From Cytospora piceicola (taxonomy: Eukaryota; Ascomycota; Sordariomycetes; Diaporthales; Cytosporaceae): 64,000 nt of DNA. The stretch spans positions 726,352-790,351 of the forward strand of contig JALQBC010000017.1 in the NCBI GenBank assembly GCA_023375675.1, given 5' to 3'. The notes below the pieces were generated by a model. That model saw nothing but the letters and a program-made list of their open reading frames with translations, did no database searches and was not told the DNA's origin. The translations under genes were made by a program, and so were the position numbers. This document shows, piece by piece, positions 45,908 to 58,018 of the stretch (position 1 is the first letter of the stretch; each line of letters begins with the position of its first letter).

Positions 45908-48130
45908 CTAGGTAAGCAGTATCGTCTGAACCTGGAATCCTAGGCCGATGCTCGTAATCGGAGCTCGCCTAGGGTCATCTGACATCTCTACAATGTGTCC
46001 TTGGTGCTGAAGAGAGAAAAGAGGCTTTCCATCACGTTCGCTCTCCGTCCAGCCCGGAGGCAATGGAGTGGCCAGGAGGCGAGGATCTCGTTTTTCCAAT
46101 CGGCCGTCAACTGCGTGCTGGAATAACTGGGTTGTCAACCCATCCTCAGCTACTGGGAAGACTACCCTCCAGTCGGGAGGCAAGTTTCCCAGCACCGCTT
46201 TCCCGTCTGCGTATTCTGGGAAGTATGAAGGCCCAACGACGCTGTATTTCTCCACTCCTCCCGGCCCAGATCCGGTCCTGCGAAGAATCATAGGACTATG
46301 GCAGCCAAAAACAGCGTAAATAACATCACCAGGCTCACACTTTGCCAGACCGATACCAAAAAAACCCTCCTCGGTTCTGAGACATGTTAATCCCAAGAGA
46401 TTGAGTTCGAGCAATTGTAGAAACATTCCTTCCCTGATATCGCAAGTCTCCCTCAGTTCTGGGGGGCCATTGAAAGCCCACTCCCGCAAGAGAGATGCGC
46501 AATATGCAAGCGGCAAGCACTCTTGATCCGATTCCGTGTTTTCAAGGTAACGGCCTGTCAATATCGCCTTCGTGAACGCTTCAAGCTCTTCCTTATTCCA
46601 GGATGTTGGATTTGGGCCAAGGAAATCAGGGCTGGTCATCACTTCCACCAAGGACCGTACGAAGCAAGCATCAGTGCTGACTTCTGGAATATATTTTGTG
46701 GTGGACAGAACGCCAATGCGGACGACCAAAACGCCTGCTGACCCCTGTTCAGTGGGAATCAGCGCGCCACGGATACCTGCGGTCGCCCTGCTAAGGCCCC
46801 GCAAAGTTGGATGACGGTGGTCGCCCAAGGCGTGGATATCCGGCACCCAGGTCGGACTGCTCGCCAGATGACAGAAGCGGAGGAACTCGAGCGAGCGGTC
46901 TAGGCCTTTATGGAAGAGGGCGACAAACAAATCTTTGTAGATGTCTTTCGCGTCCTTCTTGTAATCCACCTGAATGAGACTCTGGTCCTCCGTATTAAGC
47001 ATTCCTAGCACGCCGTACACTCGGTCTCTGTCGTCCACGCAGCAACACGTACGGGTGAGGTGGATGAGGTCGAGGATGTCATGGACAGATGATAGCAGGT
47101 CAATATCCCCGACGGCGAGGACCTGCCCCCTAAACTCCGTGGTCTTCTCTGGACCCCAATCCAGGAGCGAACGATGTGTCAACAGGTGAATGCTGATGTA
47201 ACCGAGACTCCTGACAAAAGCAGACCAGGGCATTTCTTCATGACCAGTGACGAGGATCGCTGAGTTCGCTAACCCGATCTCTTGTCGAATCCAGAGCCTA
47301 GTGAACCAGCTCCTTTGCAAAAGCTTAGAGACTGCCAGCCACTCGTGGTGCATGAACGAAAGTTGTCCAGGATGGATATCTGCATCAGAACCATTCTGGC
47401 GTATGATAGCCGGTAAGCCATCCTCGCGATACGAGTATTCCTTGGCAAGTGAAGCTAGCATCTTCATAGCTGCACCACTATCCTCAGCCTCCGGACCAAG
47501 CCAAACGATAACACGCTCTGCTTCACGGTAGATGTACGACATGCGCTGGACCTGGGTCGCCTTTTCGTCAAGGTCAGTCTGGTTGATACATATGGAGTCG
47601 GTCCACAACATGCGAGGCGTATCAGGGAGTCGAAGATGTCTCAGCGCAGATTCGAGACTGCGTCCTATCTGCAGGTGCCCAAGCTCAACGGCTTGAGTGG
47701 CACCATCAGGTACGGGGCTCTCTTGAAAGTCCTCTTCTCTCCGTATGAGCACAAGAGCCATCGCATTTTCCTGATGGCCGATTGCGGTTCCTGTTGCTGA
47801 TGTATCTGGCCAGTCTTTCTCTCCGGCTTCAAATAGAGTGATTCTGCCTGGATCAGATTGGTCTCCCCATGTGTACGAAAGTGCCTCATAAGGCGGGACC
47901 ATCTTTCCTCCTGATCTCAGGAGATGCGGGCCATAGTGTTTCGGACCAGGCTGGAAAATCTGATCTACAAGATCAGACAAAGCCGAGGCGCTGTCGCCCT
48001 TGTCTTGGGGGAAAAACTTCTTCTCCTCGAGATGGCCCGTAAGCGGGTCGCTGAATTTCCCGGGATAAAGGACGAGAAGTCGTGTCACGGTGTCAGTCGA
48101 TGACAACGGGACGTACTTGTAGGTTGACAT
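45908..48130 (-). CDS. HET-domain protein with WW-like C-terminus
   Basis: Single exon, 740 aa. The start ATG at 48130 (MSTYKYVPLSSTDTVTRLLVLYPG) is preferred since it opens with the standard HET N-terminal pattern; no in-frame ATG exists upstream. HET motifs: YEALSYTWGD at 81-90, LWTDSICINQ at 175-184 followed by DEKATQVQRM, and RSWFTRLWIRQEI near 275. HET domains trigger cell death in heterokaryon incompatibility and are TIR-like by fold. The last 51 residues start LPPGWTESERDGKPLF and end near DDPR, matching a WW domain in spacing, but the second Trp is replaced (MSDDP). Another HET-like role cannot be excluded. It lies 0.9 kb from element C. Confidence 0.93.
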   Translation of the reverse strand: MSTYKYVPLSSTDTVTRLLVLYPGKFSDPLTGHLEEKKFFPQDKGDSASALSDLVDQIFQPGPKHYGPHLLRSGGKMVPPYEALSYTWGDQSDPGRITLFEAGEKDWPDTSATGTAIGHQENAMALVLIRREEDFQESPVPDGATQAVELGHLQIGRSLESALRHLRLPDTPRMLWTDSICINQTDLDEKATQVQRMSYIYREAERVIVWLGPEAEDSGAAMKMLASLAKEYSYREDGLPAIIRQNGSDADIHPGQLSFMHHEWLAVSKLLQRSWFTRLWIRQEIGLANSAILVTGHEEMPWSAFVRSLGYISIHLLTHRSLLDWGPEKTTEFRGQVLAVGDIDLLSSVHDILDLIHLTRTCCCVDDRDRVYGVLGMLNTEDQSLIQVDYKKDAKDIYKDLFVALFHKGLDRSLEFLRFCHLASSPTWVPDIHALGDHRHPTLRGLSRATAGIRGALIPTEQGSAGVLVVRIGVLSTTKYIPEVSTDACFVRSLVEVMTSPDFLGPNPTSWNKEELEAFTKAILTGRYLENTESDQECLPLAYCASLLREWAFNGPPELRETCDIREGMFLQLLELNLLGLTCLRTEEGFFGIGLAKCEPGDVIYAVFGCHSPMILRRTGSGPGGVEKYSVVGPSYFPEYADGKAVLGNLPPDWRVVFPVAEDGLTTQLFQHAVDGRLEKRDPRLLATPLPPGWTESERDGKPLFSLQHQGHIVEMSDDPRRAPITSIGLGFQVQTILLT

Positions 48131-48895
48131 GGTGTCCTCTCCGCCGTCCCTTGGATGAGATGAGTAGCTTGATGGGAGAAATATGGTACAGGAGCCCCGG
48201 AGTATACAGTTGACCTCAGGTGGTGATTGTTTTTCGACTCGTGACAACTAATGAGGTTCAAAAAGGAACATGCAGAAGACGGTTGCCTAGTTTTCGATGT
48301 TCTGAAATCTTGCATATGGGGTCCTGCAGTGTAAAAGAGGGTCAGATAAGATAGGTCATGATTCTACTGTCTTGTTGGTCCCCTTTGCGCGTAGGCGTGA
48401 AATCTATTTTCTACCCCCCCCCCCCCCCGGGGTTTTGTAGGACCAGCTCAGTAGGGTTGGGGTCATCGAATTAATAAAACAATGCCAGCTGATATGGGCG
48501 TTTGTCTTGAACGGCTTCTGGCCATCAACTCCAGAGAATACCATGAGTGTCTCGGGCTCGTACGTAATGCCTCTTTGACTTAATGCATTAGCCATCGAAA
48601 GGATTGCAGAGGTGGAGCCTAACCATCGTATTACGGGGATATGTACCAACGGTATGAGGCTGGCAGTCGAAGGGTCCATCAATATTGGAAGGGATCAGCA
48701 GCTCCTCCTGGTGGCTATGTCGGTGTCCATGCATGAAATTCTGCTGCCTGTCGGAAAACAAATTCCATACAAGAAGTTGCAGTTGCCACTTGTTCATACA
48801 GTAATTTTTTGGCCATTTATCCACCTCAAGGCCTCAACCAAAGTCTATATACATACCGCAAGATTGCCAACGCTCAAACGCACTGAGTTATTATT
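48131..48895. other. Divergent spacer between HET gene and membrane protein gene
   Basis: 765 bp including a run of about 16 C at 48,414-48,428. Likely promoters for both flanking genes. Confidence 0.55.
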
Positions 48896-49635
48896 ATGAA
48901 AAATATCAACAACTACCCAGAAAGCGCCCTTGTCAAAATGTCAGTCCAAGCCAAATCATCCGAACCGACCTCACGCCTCCCGGTCTGGCCTCACAGTCCA
49001 CGATGGCACAACGCAAAGATCATCATGCGACTCCTGATAGTCTTTTGTTCAGTTTGTATCTGGGGTCTCTTCGCTTTGGATCTGACAATTGCATTATTGC
49101 TTGGGCCAGTCATGTTTGTGGATCTGATCTGGCAGTTCGCCGAATTCACCGTTCTGGTCAAGTCCCGAAGGACAAAGAAAAGAGGCATCCACCCTGTTGC
49201 TCACTTGGTGGCAGACCTCTTGCTCTGGATGGCATACTATAGTATCGCCGTAACTTACGACATTGCGATATATTTCATGGTAACCGATGGTGTGCTTCAG
49301 CAGCACTTCTCTGCGAAGCTCACTATTAGTGTTCTCTCGCATTGCATATGGTAATTACGTCTCGCCGAATACCAATGTGGTACCCACAAGCTGACCTTGT
49401 TGGAAATTGCAGGCCCCTCCATTTTGTGCTCTTCGTACGCGACTGCATTGAGATTCATCAGTACAGGAAGTCAAAGTCTGCTTCTGATGTGGTGTACTTC
49501 GTGCCAGGGCAGGATGCGCCTCCCTGTCCGGAATATGATGACGAGGCCAGTCAAATGGCCGGTGCGGCTTCGAGCGTGTCCAGCCTTAGCAAGCCGTTTG
49601 TGGAACTTGTCGAGCCAAAGAGTATGAGGCTATAA
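48896..49635 (+). CDS. Small multi-pass membrane protein, uncharacterised
   Basis: Two exons, 48896-49350 and 49413-49635, with a 62-bp intron (GTAATT, branch GCTGACC, TTGCAG), give 225 aa. The second ATG at 48938 (MSVQAKSS) is an alternative start. Hydrophobic segments lie near residues 44-65, 67-90, 103-128 and 141-160. They suggest four helices with short loops and both termini cytosolic, a MARVEL-like layout. The tail is Ser/Asp/Glu-rich (PPCPEYDDEASQMAG). No named family recognised. Divergent from the HET gene. Confidence 0.65.
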
Positions 49636-50446
49636 GAAGGAGATGGATTTTAGGCAGCTTACCATACGACGGAGTAGACAGGCCACGATTGTACGCTACA
49701 GCCGCCCCCGGTTTCACAAATTCTAGCACCAACAAGTGAACAAACAAGTTGCGCTACACGGGACAAGACCTATCAGCCCTATTTATGTAGGTAAATCAAA
49801 TTGTGGTCCTTGCCAGCAAATGAATTAGTGGACCCTGTGGGTGATAATACATCCCACCCACAATTGAGACCCAATGACAGGACGAAATTTGAATTCGGCT
49901 GTACATATCCAGAAGGCGGTTTGATCGGATGATCAGACACTGGATGGCATATACGAACAGGCTGCCAACGGTGGGAAACTTCGAGGACCAGCATGCATAT
50001 TACATTCGATATGCGTGATATCTTGCAAGGTGTTGGGGGAGTCGGCCGCATCGTAAGCCTGTAGCGCTCTTATTCATAGTTGCTTCTTGGTTTTTGATAC
50101 AACTTAGACTTGGTCTATTATGTTTAAAGTTTTGGCGGACCACCATTGCACTTGCCTGCCAACTTTCGCGAGGCGCAAGGATAGATGGCCGTGCCGCAAA
50201 TACGTATACGGCCTTGTAGTAACGCGCTATCATCAGGCGGCCATAATGTGGCCGGCCGGGGCGTGGAGTATTGACCATATCAAACGGGGTAAAGACGCAG
50301 GCCAGGGCTCGGTAAATTAGAGCTAGCTGGAAGAACGGTGGACGGTCTGACGCCAGGCGGCGCAGCGCTTATACTTTGCTCAAAGGCGGGTATAGCTGAG
50401 TCCAGCAGAAGGGGCGTGTACATACGAAATTGAAATTTCGTTGCAA
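49636..50446. other. Convergent spacer
   Basis: 0.8 kb between two facing stop codons. No gene or repeat seen. Confidence 0.6.
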
Positions 50447-52478
50447 CTAAGCACCCAGAGAATAGTTCACAAGCCCCTTCGACTCACAAGCCGTCGTAGG
50501 AATCACTACGCCTCTCGACATCAAACACTGCGGATCGTACTTCTCCTTGATGGACACCAAACGATTGAAGTTCTCCACCCCCCAAACCTCTTCCGGCTTA
50601 CTGTATGGTGCCCTGTAGATAGTCAAAAATCATGTCCATGATGTGTACCGCAAGTGATATATAACTTACAGGTAGTTGGGATAATCATAGATGGCAGGCG
50701 CATCCAGTGAGTCCTGGTACGAGCGAAGGTAGTCCATCATGACAGAGTCGCGCTCATCCACATAGGCAGCGTTGCTCTGGTTAGACCACATAAGAGAACT
50801 GAGGGTGATATGGGCGCTGGTTGAGTGGGGCCAGGCTGTTGCGCTATCGTTAGCTGGACCAGCGTTGTTCCAGCCGGGAAACATATCTGTTGATTACTGT
50901 CAGTTGCTTGTACAAAGACGTGATTGGTGGCCAAGATGTGGCCTATTCTCACATTCCGAAACCCAAAGAGAGTTTGCTGGGTCTTCTCCTCGGGCTAGGA
51001 GGCCCTGGATGGTTTCCTTGTAGATTGAAAATGTGTTCTCCCAGAGATCGTTGGAGACGGCTGTGTGGCTCTTGCCTCGGAAGATTGTGCTCTGTCCATA
51101 TGGATCTGGTGAAGTCAGCACCTGGATACCACAGCTTGAGTGTAACCTGGAAGGTCTGGAGAAATTGATAACTCACAGTTGGAAGATAGGAACTCCTTCA
51201 GGTCCTTCAACGTATATGTCGTCACACTGACAGAGTTCGCATCCTCATAGAAGGGGGCATAAGAAGCGTTGAAACCCTCCATGCTTCCAAAATACATAGC
51301 ATTGATCTGAATCACAAACTCGCGCTCGGTAATAGGAGCCACAGCAGTGGGATAGTCGGGGTCTTTGAAGTAAAAGAGCAAGGCGTTCATAGCGTCGGGA
51401 TCGGTGTTGTTCTCCCAGAAGTTGTTGGCGCGAGCGAATACTTCGTCTTTCTTGGATTCGGAGTAGACAAAGGCTCCGACTTGGGCCTGGCCAGGGTCCG
51501 GGTAGGCTCGTGAGTAGAAGTTGGTAACAACACCGATGTTGGCCGCCCATCCACCCCCGGTACTAGCCCAGAAGATGTCGCTGTAGAGGTTGTCGGGGTT
51601 GGCGTAGATGATGCTGCCATTCACAAGGACCACCTCGACACCCACGAGACTATCGGCTCCGACGCCGTATCTTCCTGCTTGATACGCAATTCCACCTCCT
51701 AGAGTGAAACCACCCGTGCCTGTATAATGTCAGTATATTGGACTGGTCTCCAACGCAAGATATCATTCGGCAAGAGGTGTTCGGAATTGCAGCCGATTTT
51801 CAACGGCACCTGATATCATAGCAAAAAATATCTGGGTCCTCGCGCCTTGGATACTTCGGTCTCGAGATAACAGGACCAACAAGAAGGGGAGAAAATATCA
51901 TTCTTACCGATGGTAGTTGATCTAGCACCCAAAAATGCCCATCCCGTACCATCCAAGACATCATATACATGCCCACTCTTCGTACCACCGCCAATCTTCA
52001 AAATAGCTGGCTCCTGTTCGTCCACCGGATCATTGACGATGACATTATTCAAGTTCTGCAAATCAATGATCAAAGAATTGGACTGAGCGCCACCAGACGA
52101 GAAATGGCCTCCACACATAACGGCAAAACCATCCTCCCAGAGAGCATGGTACTTGGAGTAGAACTGCATAATGATGCTCACGTCCTCGGGCGTGTTGGGG
52201 TAGACGATGGCGTCTGGCCAGGTCTCGAGCTGCTTTGGCCAGACACGCCCTATCGTAGACCCGTATAGGACGGTCAGCGGAGCAGCCAGGCTTGCATTCG
52301 GACTCAGGGCTGATGAAAGGGCTGAGAGAGCATCCGCGGTGGTAGTGTAGTTGGCGCTGAACGTGGATACGGGTGTGCTTGGGGTGTCATAGTCGTACCT
52401 CCTCCCTTCGAATCCGGCGGTGGCATAGACTGTTGCTGCCCAGAGCGCAGCTGGTAGGAGGGATCTCATAGTTAACAT
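50447..52478 (-). CDS. Secreted FAD-linked oxidoreductase (BBE-like, PCMH-type FAD domain)
   Basis: Five exons, 52478-51908, 51719-51177, 51105-50953, 50886-50670 and 50612-50447, all GT-AG and in phase, give 549 aa. The start at 52478 (or ATG 52469) yields a signal peptide (MRSLLPAALWAATVYATAG). The FAD domain spans about 45-240: YPNTPEDVSIIMQF, then the GGH of CGGHFSSGGAQSN supplies the usual histidyl-FAD link. The TGGFTLGGGIAY loop lacks the cysteine used for bicovalent flavin attachment in GOOX-type enzymes. The C-terminal berberine-bridge block is intact (WGVENFNRLVSIKEKYDP). N-glycosylation sequons fit secretion. Likely oxidises a sugar, alcohol or metabolite; the substrate is unknown. 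Confidence 0.9.
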
Positions 52479-55400
52479 GATCACAAAAAACGATTGACTA
52501 GTCCTGGACAGGAGCAGATGCGTGAAGTAGTGACAAAGTAGAAGGAAGGGAATAGTAAGGAGACCCAGTGTTATATATGTGTATGCCGTGTTGCATTGCG
52601 CCCCAGGATAGTGCGACACCGGAAGCCTTCCCGCTCATATTAATCTCGAATAAATCTATATTGCAAGTGCGGAGTATCCATATACGGCAGGTGAGGTAGG
52701 ATATCATCGGTCGTAGTTCTTGACATGGACACCTTGTCGGTGTATCGGAAGTGGATAATAAGGTTTTATCACGAGCTTATACTTCCTACGATCCGGGGAA
52801 AAAGCCAAGATCGGCATAGTGGTTTTTGTGAAGATCAACAACAATCTGCTGACTAGTGGAGTAGTAAGCCGGCGATGTCGGGAAGCTAGAATCTGCATCG
52901 ACATCTGCCCGGGGGCCTTCACGTCTTCGAGAATTACCATATAAATCCAGATACTGTTCTCGTTGGTTTCGTATTTACCGTCACAATGTTTCATGGGGAC
53001 TTCTTCAATAACATCAACGGCCCATAAGTCTTAACGGAGCTGGACATCTCGTTTGCCTTCTGGATAGTTTTGGTATACTAATTCATTCTTATCCGCCCAC
53101 TCTCTTTGCAGTGTAGTTCTTACTATGTATACAACAGCCTTGCCCATTGTCTACTGTCAGCCTCAACACGACATCAGCCTGTTGCTGTTCCGGTACCATC
53201 GAGAAAGTCCAACAAGAGAACGATTTGTAGAAATTTCTGTACATAGACATTCCAATTACGTGAGTTCAGCTCTTCCAATCTTTGAGTGTTAATTGTGCTA
53301 ATAAGCATCCGGCACTCAAATCCCTGGTTCCGCAACGATGTGTAACTTTCGAAAAGGTTTCAGTGTTATAATTAGCCGTACATATCAACTGGTATTAATG
53401 GTCATTGGAGAGGCTACCACGTCGGTTGCCCAAATGAAATACAATGTATGTGCAATAGTTAAATTGATATCGTAGGATTTGGCCACATGGCCCTTTTCAA
53501 TTCAAAAGATGTAGACTTGGATGTTGCTTCATAATGTGGAATAAATATGTTGTAGACACAGCGGGGAACCTCCGGAGCACTGCCATCCTAGCACTCACGG
53601 TAATTATGTTTCCTTGCATAAGTGTATGATCTCATGGTATCATAACCACATCTAACGACAAATGGAGAACTTGCGGTCTTCATCTTATTGTCTGCTCTTT
53701 CGTCGGACGGATTGACTCCCAATCAATCAATGTCTAGCTTACCCAGTTATCAACCAGTGATGCTCCAGAACCTGGGCACTGCTGCGCCCCGAGAACGCAA
53801 CCACCTATGTTCTGCCGCGCGTCTTAAGCATGGAGGTTTACAGCTGAATGACTGCTCAGTCGTTTATTTTCTTACTACAAGTACACCGGGGCACGAACTC
53901 GGGCTCTGTTTATCGAATAATCGGGCCCACCCGCCCGTACTCGAGACTCCGTACTTAACTTAAACTTTTAGCCTATAATTACCACCCTACAAATTTGCCG
54001 TCTTGAGCTAGATCCTACCTCCGACGTCGGTCTTTCGAGCCAAAGTCCGTCTACTAGATCTACCATTTTCATCCGAACCTACTATCTTAAATTCATTTCT
54101 CAGACTTCTCCCTACTTTAGACTTCAGCTTTAAAACAAAGTTCAGGTTTCAAGGTTCAGCTTATGTTCTTCAACCTTTATCCTTCAATCTTCTAACCTCT
54201 TGACTTTAACTTTTGGGTTGATTTACTCTCGAGAATTTGTTTTAGTAAAAGGCTTAAGGGTTAGGGCTTGGCGTAACTGTTATAAAAATAAATAAAAAAC
54301 CATTCAGCAATCACTCAAGTGTTAACGTTCTTACTCAGGTGAGAGCATGAGTTCAATCTAGATACCGTCATGAGCCGGTTCCTCGGCGTCAGCTTGTGAA
54401 GACTTTGCTGGAGACGGGAGCTCCCAAGGCATATCAATCCACGGCCGGACACCGAAACATAGGAGCAGTAAGGGTCGTTGATAGCAAGATCTCGCTTATA
54501 GCGAGGTAGAATCCCGGGCACAGCGTCATTAAGCCTTCCAAGGTTGAAGACTACTGAACGCCCGCAGCGGGATCTGACCGCTTGCCTGTACCCAGGTGCC
54601 GGTTGTCATGCATCCAAATTTAGGGACGCTCGTGACAGAATTCGCCCTAGGGATGGAAAAGAAAGAGAGAGAAAAACCACCATCACAAGAGTGTTTTGCA
54701 CAACACACTGTGTTTTGTGCGGCCGGCAAAAAAAAAAACTGCTCCTATTCTTTTTTCATTCCCACTTTTTTGGGGGTCTATAGTCGAGGTCGACGGCGAC
54801 GATAGTGAGACGAACAATTAGACCGTACGATGGATCGAACTACTTGCGCTAGAGTGCGGGTAAACTGTTAGACTGACTGGATGGTCATGGATGGGCTAAC
54901 CTCATGCGTCCGCTAGCAAGTGAATACTTCACAGATCCGTACTCATACTAATTTGTATGGTCAGTTCATCTAGCAGCGCTGTCTCACCAGGGAGTCATGC
55001 CAGGATTAATAAGCGCTTGAACACGTGGTGAGGGTAAACATTGAATTTGACACGCTTCCAACGATCATCGACTGTTCTGTCGTCCCATCCTCAACACTGC
55101 GTCATGTCGAGCTCACTTCTTGCTCAGACCGGCTCAAATCCGGACAGTGACCACCTGGGCCAATCGATTCCCCGATCCCCACGAATGGCCCCAAGGGCCC
55201 CAAATCACAAATAAGGGGTGAGACAGCTCACAGCCGAAGACGGTAAAAGCCCGGGTCAACGTTCTGAAGCGTTCTTGGAAGCATGTCGTTAAATGGGGTT
55301 TGAAGGCCGAGGCCGAGGCCGCTCCAGACTTTGAGAACTAGCATCCCTTGGCACTTCATCCCACCCATCAACAGATTCACGTACATATCTTCTAATCGAT

Positions 55401-55852
55401 GACAGGCGATTTGCAAATCTGCACAATAACCCCCACTACGGGGCGATCTTGCCATGCCTATCTCGTCTAAGCTCGGGCCGAAACAGGGCAAAGCCTGCTT
55501 GGCTGCTGCTTATCAGTAAAGAGTGGGCTGGAAACCGCCATGACACGGCGAATAGGGGACGCCGCCCCGACATATCTGATAAGGTAGCCCCAGGATCGTA
55601 GTCTTGTATCCGCCATTGTGGGCTACGGTGGTTCTTTGGTGGCGGCGGAGTACTGTCCAACGCTCGCATTTCTCTTTTACGCCATTAACCGCGCTACCGG
55701 GACACACATAATAAGACCATGAACCCTCCCGCGGCACTCGAAATTTCACCCTCCGCGTTTGGTCGTTGAGCCGACTGCCGCTACCTTCTCCGACCGTTCC
55801 CCACGAAGTGTCGCCAGCCGGGCATCATCCAGCACGCACAACCACCGTCAAG
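52479..55852. other. Long intergenic region upstream of the NCS1 permease
   Basis: 3.4 kb. Short frames on both strands show no family resemblance. A partial inverted repeat (TTTTGCACAACACA / TGTGTTTTGTGC) followed by an A-run lies near 54,690-54,735. The last few hundred bases before 55,853 are the likely promoter and 5' UTR of the permease. No RNA gene recognised. Confidence 0.55.
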
Positions 55853-57726
55853 ATGAGGGTCACCGAAGCCCCTGCCCGTGCCAGCGCCTTCGCGCGTCAA
55901 AAGGTACAATCGGCCCGCCATGCCTTCACCAGCCGGTCGGCCTTCCAGGCCTGGATCGAGGCACCTCGTTCCGCCATGGACGCCCACGGACGAGAGGCCC
56001 ACAGTCCCGACGACACGCGGTGGTCGAACGAGGACCTTGATCCAACACCCCCCTCCAAGAGGACCTGGGCATGGACCAACTATGTCAGCTTCTACTGGGC
56101 CCTGTCCTTCGGCAACTGGACTCTAGGAAGCACCATGGTCGGCATTGGCCTGAGTTGGTGGGAGGCCATCCTCGTCATCTTCGCCTCGCAGGTCATCAGC
56201 TCCGCCGCCATGTTCTTCAACAGTCGTTGTGCAAGCGCCTACCACATCGGGTATCCTGTCGTCGCCCGCAGCGTGTTCGGCATGTGGGGCTCGTTCTATG
56301 TCGTCGCCGCGCGAGCTTGCCTGGCCATCATCTGGTATGGCGTCCAGCTGTACCAGGGAAGCAGTTTTGTGTCAGTCATGCTGCGCTGCGTCTTTGGTAA
56401 ACTCTATGAGGACATCCCGAACCGCATCCCCACGAACATTGGCATCACGACCGCTGGCATGCTGTCCTTCTTCCTGTTCTGGTGTGTGCACTTCCCGTTC
56501 TGCGCTCTACGCCCGTACCAGCTGCGATGGTTCTTCTGGCTCAAGACGGTCCTCATGGTTCCTGCGATCCTCGGTCTCTTTATTTTCTGCCTCGCGGATA
56601 CAAAGGGCGGCCTGGGCGGTGTATACTCCTCCCAAATCACTACTGATAAGGGCTGGTACATCCTCATGGCCATCAACTCCGGCATGGGCAACACTGTAAG
56701 TTTCTCATTTTCCTGTGGCAGATGAACAGAAGGCTGACTTCACCCTTTCAGGCCACTCTTATCACCAACCAGCCAGACATCGCACGGTGGTCCAAGACCA
56801 ACACCGGTGCTATGTGGTCGCAGCTTGCCACCAACCCGATTGCTGTTACGCTGTCCGCGTCGCTGGGAATCCTCGCGACAGCTGCGCTCAACAACACCTG
56901 GGGCCTGAACCTGTGGAACCCTTGGGACATGCTCGACGCCATTCTCACTCATTACTGGACCAACGGCGCGAGGACCCTTATTTTCCTCTGCGCCTTCTGC
57001 TGGATGTTCAGCATTTTGGGAACAAACATTGCGGCGAACATGATCCCATTCGGCTCGGACCTCACGATGCTCTTCCCCAAGTACTTCACGATCCCTCGTG
57101 GCCAGTTCATTGTCGAGTTCCTGGCATTCGCAATCTGCCCCTGGAAGATCATGGCATCTGCTAGCGTTTTTACGACGTTTTTGAGTGGCTACGGATTGTT
57201 CATGGCCAGTGTTGTCGCCATTATGGTTGCCGACTGTAAGTCCCCTGCATCTACCACCTCCTTACGCAATTACTGACGTCCTGTTCTAGATTGGGTTATC
57301 ACGAAAGGAAACGTCTTCATATCTTGGCTCTACGATCCCACCTCGTCCAACAAGCACTACTACTATAATAAGGGCTGGAACGTCCAAGCCTATATCGCTT
57401 ATATCTGTGGTGTTGCGCTGCCCTTCCCCGGCTTCATTGGGACCCTCGGAGCCAACGTATCGGCGCCAGCTTCCCGTATGGGCGACCTCGGGTGGCTCTT
57501 GTCCTTTGTTGTCTCCTTCGTCGTCTATATTTCCCTCTGCATGGTGTGGCCGACCCACAATCAGAAGATGATCAAGGAGATGGGTTACGGCTTTGAGTAC
57601 GCCGTTGGTGACGAGTTCGTCGCTCCCGATGGCACTGTGATCGTGGAGCGAGGAGATGAAGTCTATGAGGGCGAGCCTGCGGACTTTGCTGAAAGTGTCG
57701 AAGCGCCGGTGGAGTACAAGAGTTGA
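55853..57726 (+). CDS. NCS1 family permease, Fur type (uracil/allantoin/uridine-like)
   Basis: H+-coupled plasma-membrane importer of nucleobases or related compounds. Three exons, 55853-56695, 56752-57235 and 57290-57726, with 56- and 54-bp introns, give 587 aa. The start ATG at 55853 (MRVTEAPARASAFARQ) follows an AAG context. The N-tail reads NEDLDPTPPSKRTW, then TM1 YVSFYWALSFGNWTLGSTMVGIGLSWWE, and ARSVFGMWGSFYVVAARACLAIIWYGVQ, all typical of fungal Fur proteins rather than Fcy-type purine-cytosine carriers. About 12 helices follow and an acidic cytosolic tail ends the protein. The exact substrate (uracil, uridine, allantoin, or thiamine-like) cannot be told by eye. The 3' end converges on the methionine permease gene 292 bp away. 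Confidence 0.92.
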
Positions 57727-58018
57727 TGGAGAAGCATCAGTCGATGAGGTTACAAGAATACTAGCATTATGGCCACAAGTTGTTCAAGTACCTTTCCTCT
57801 GAACGCTAGAACCTTAACTACAATGCTTGTCATGAGATTGGCAGTAACGGTATCATTCTACAGAGAGTGAGAGTGAGTTCAGATCCGGACAAAACACGAA
57901 GTACATTGCCCTGTAGTCTCCCAAGATCACCTTGCTAGACCAAACAGGAACAATGCAATTCAGTGATGCCCGGGGACTAACTGCAAGATCACCTGTCGGG
58001 GAGAGTTGTGTTTGTGAG

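Noticed and set aside
48414..48428. Poly-C tracts here and near 17,580, 23,130, 24,590 and 63,910
   Set aside because: Simple homopolymer runs with no associated structure; length may also be a sequencing uncertainty.
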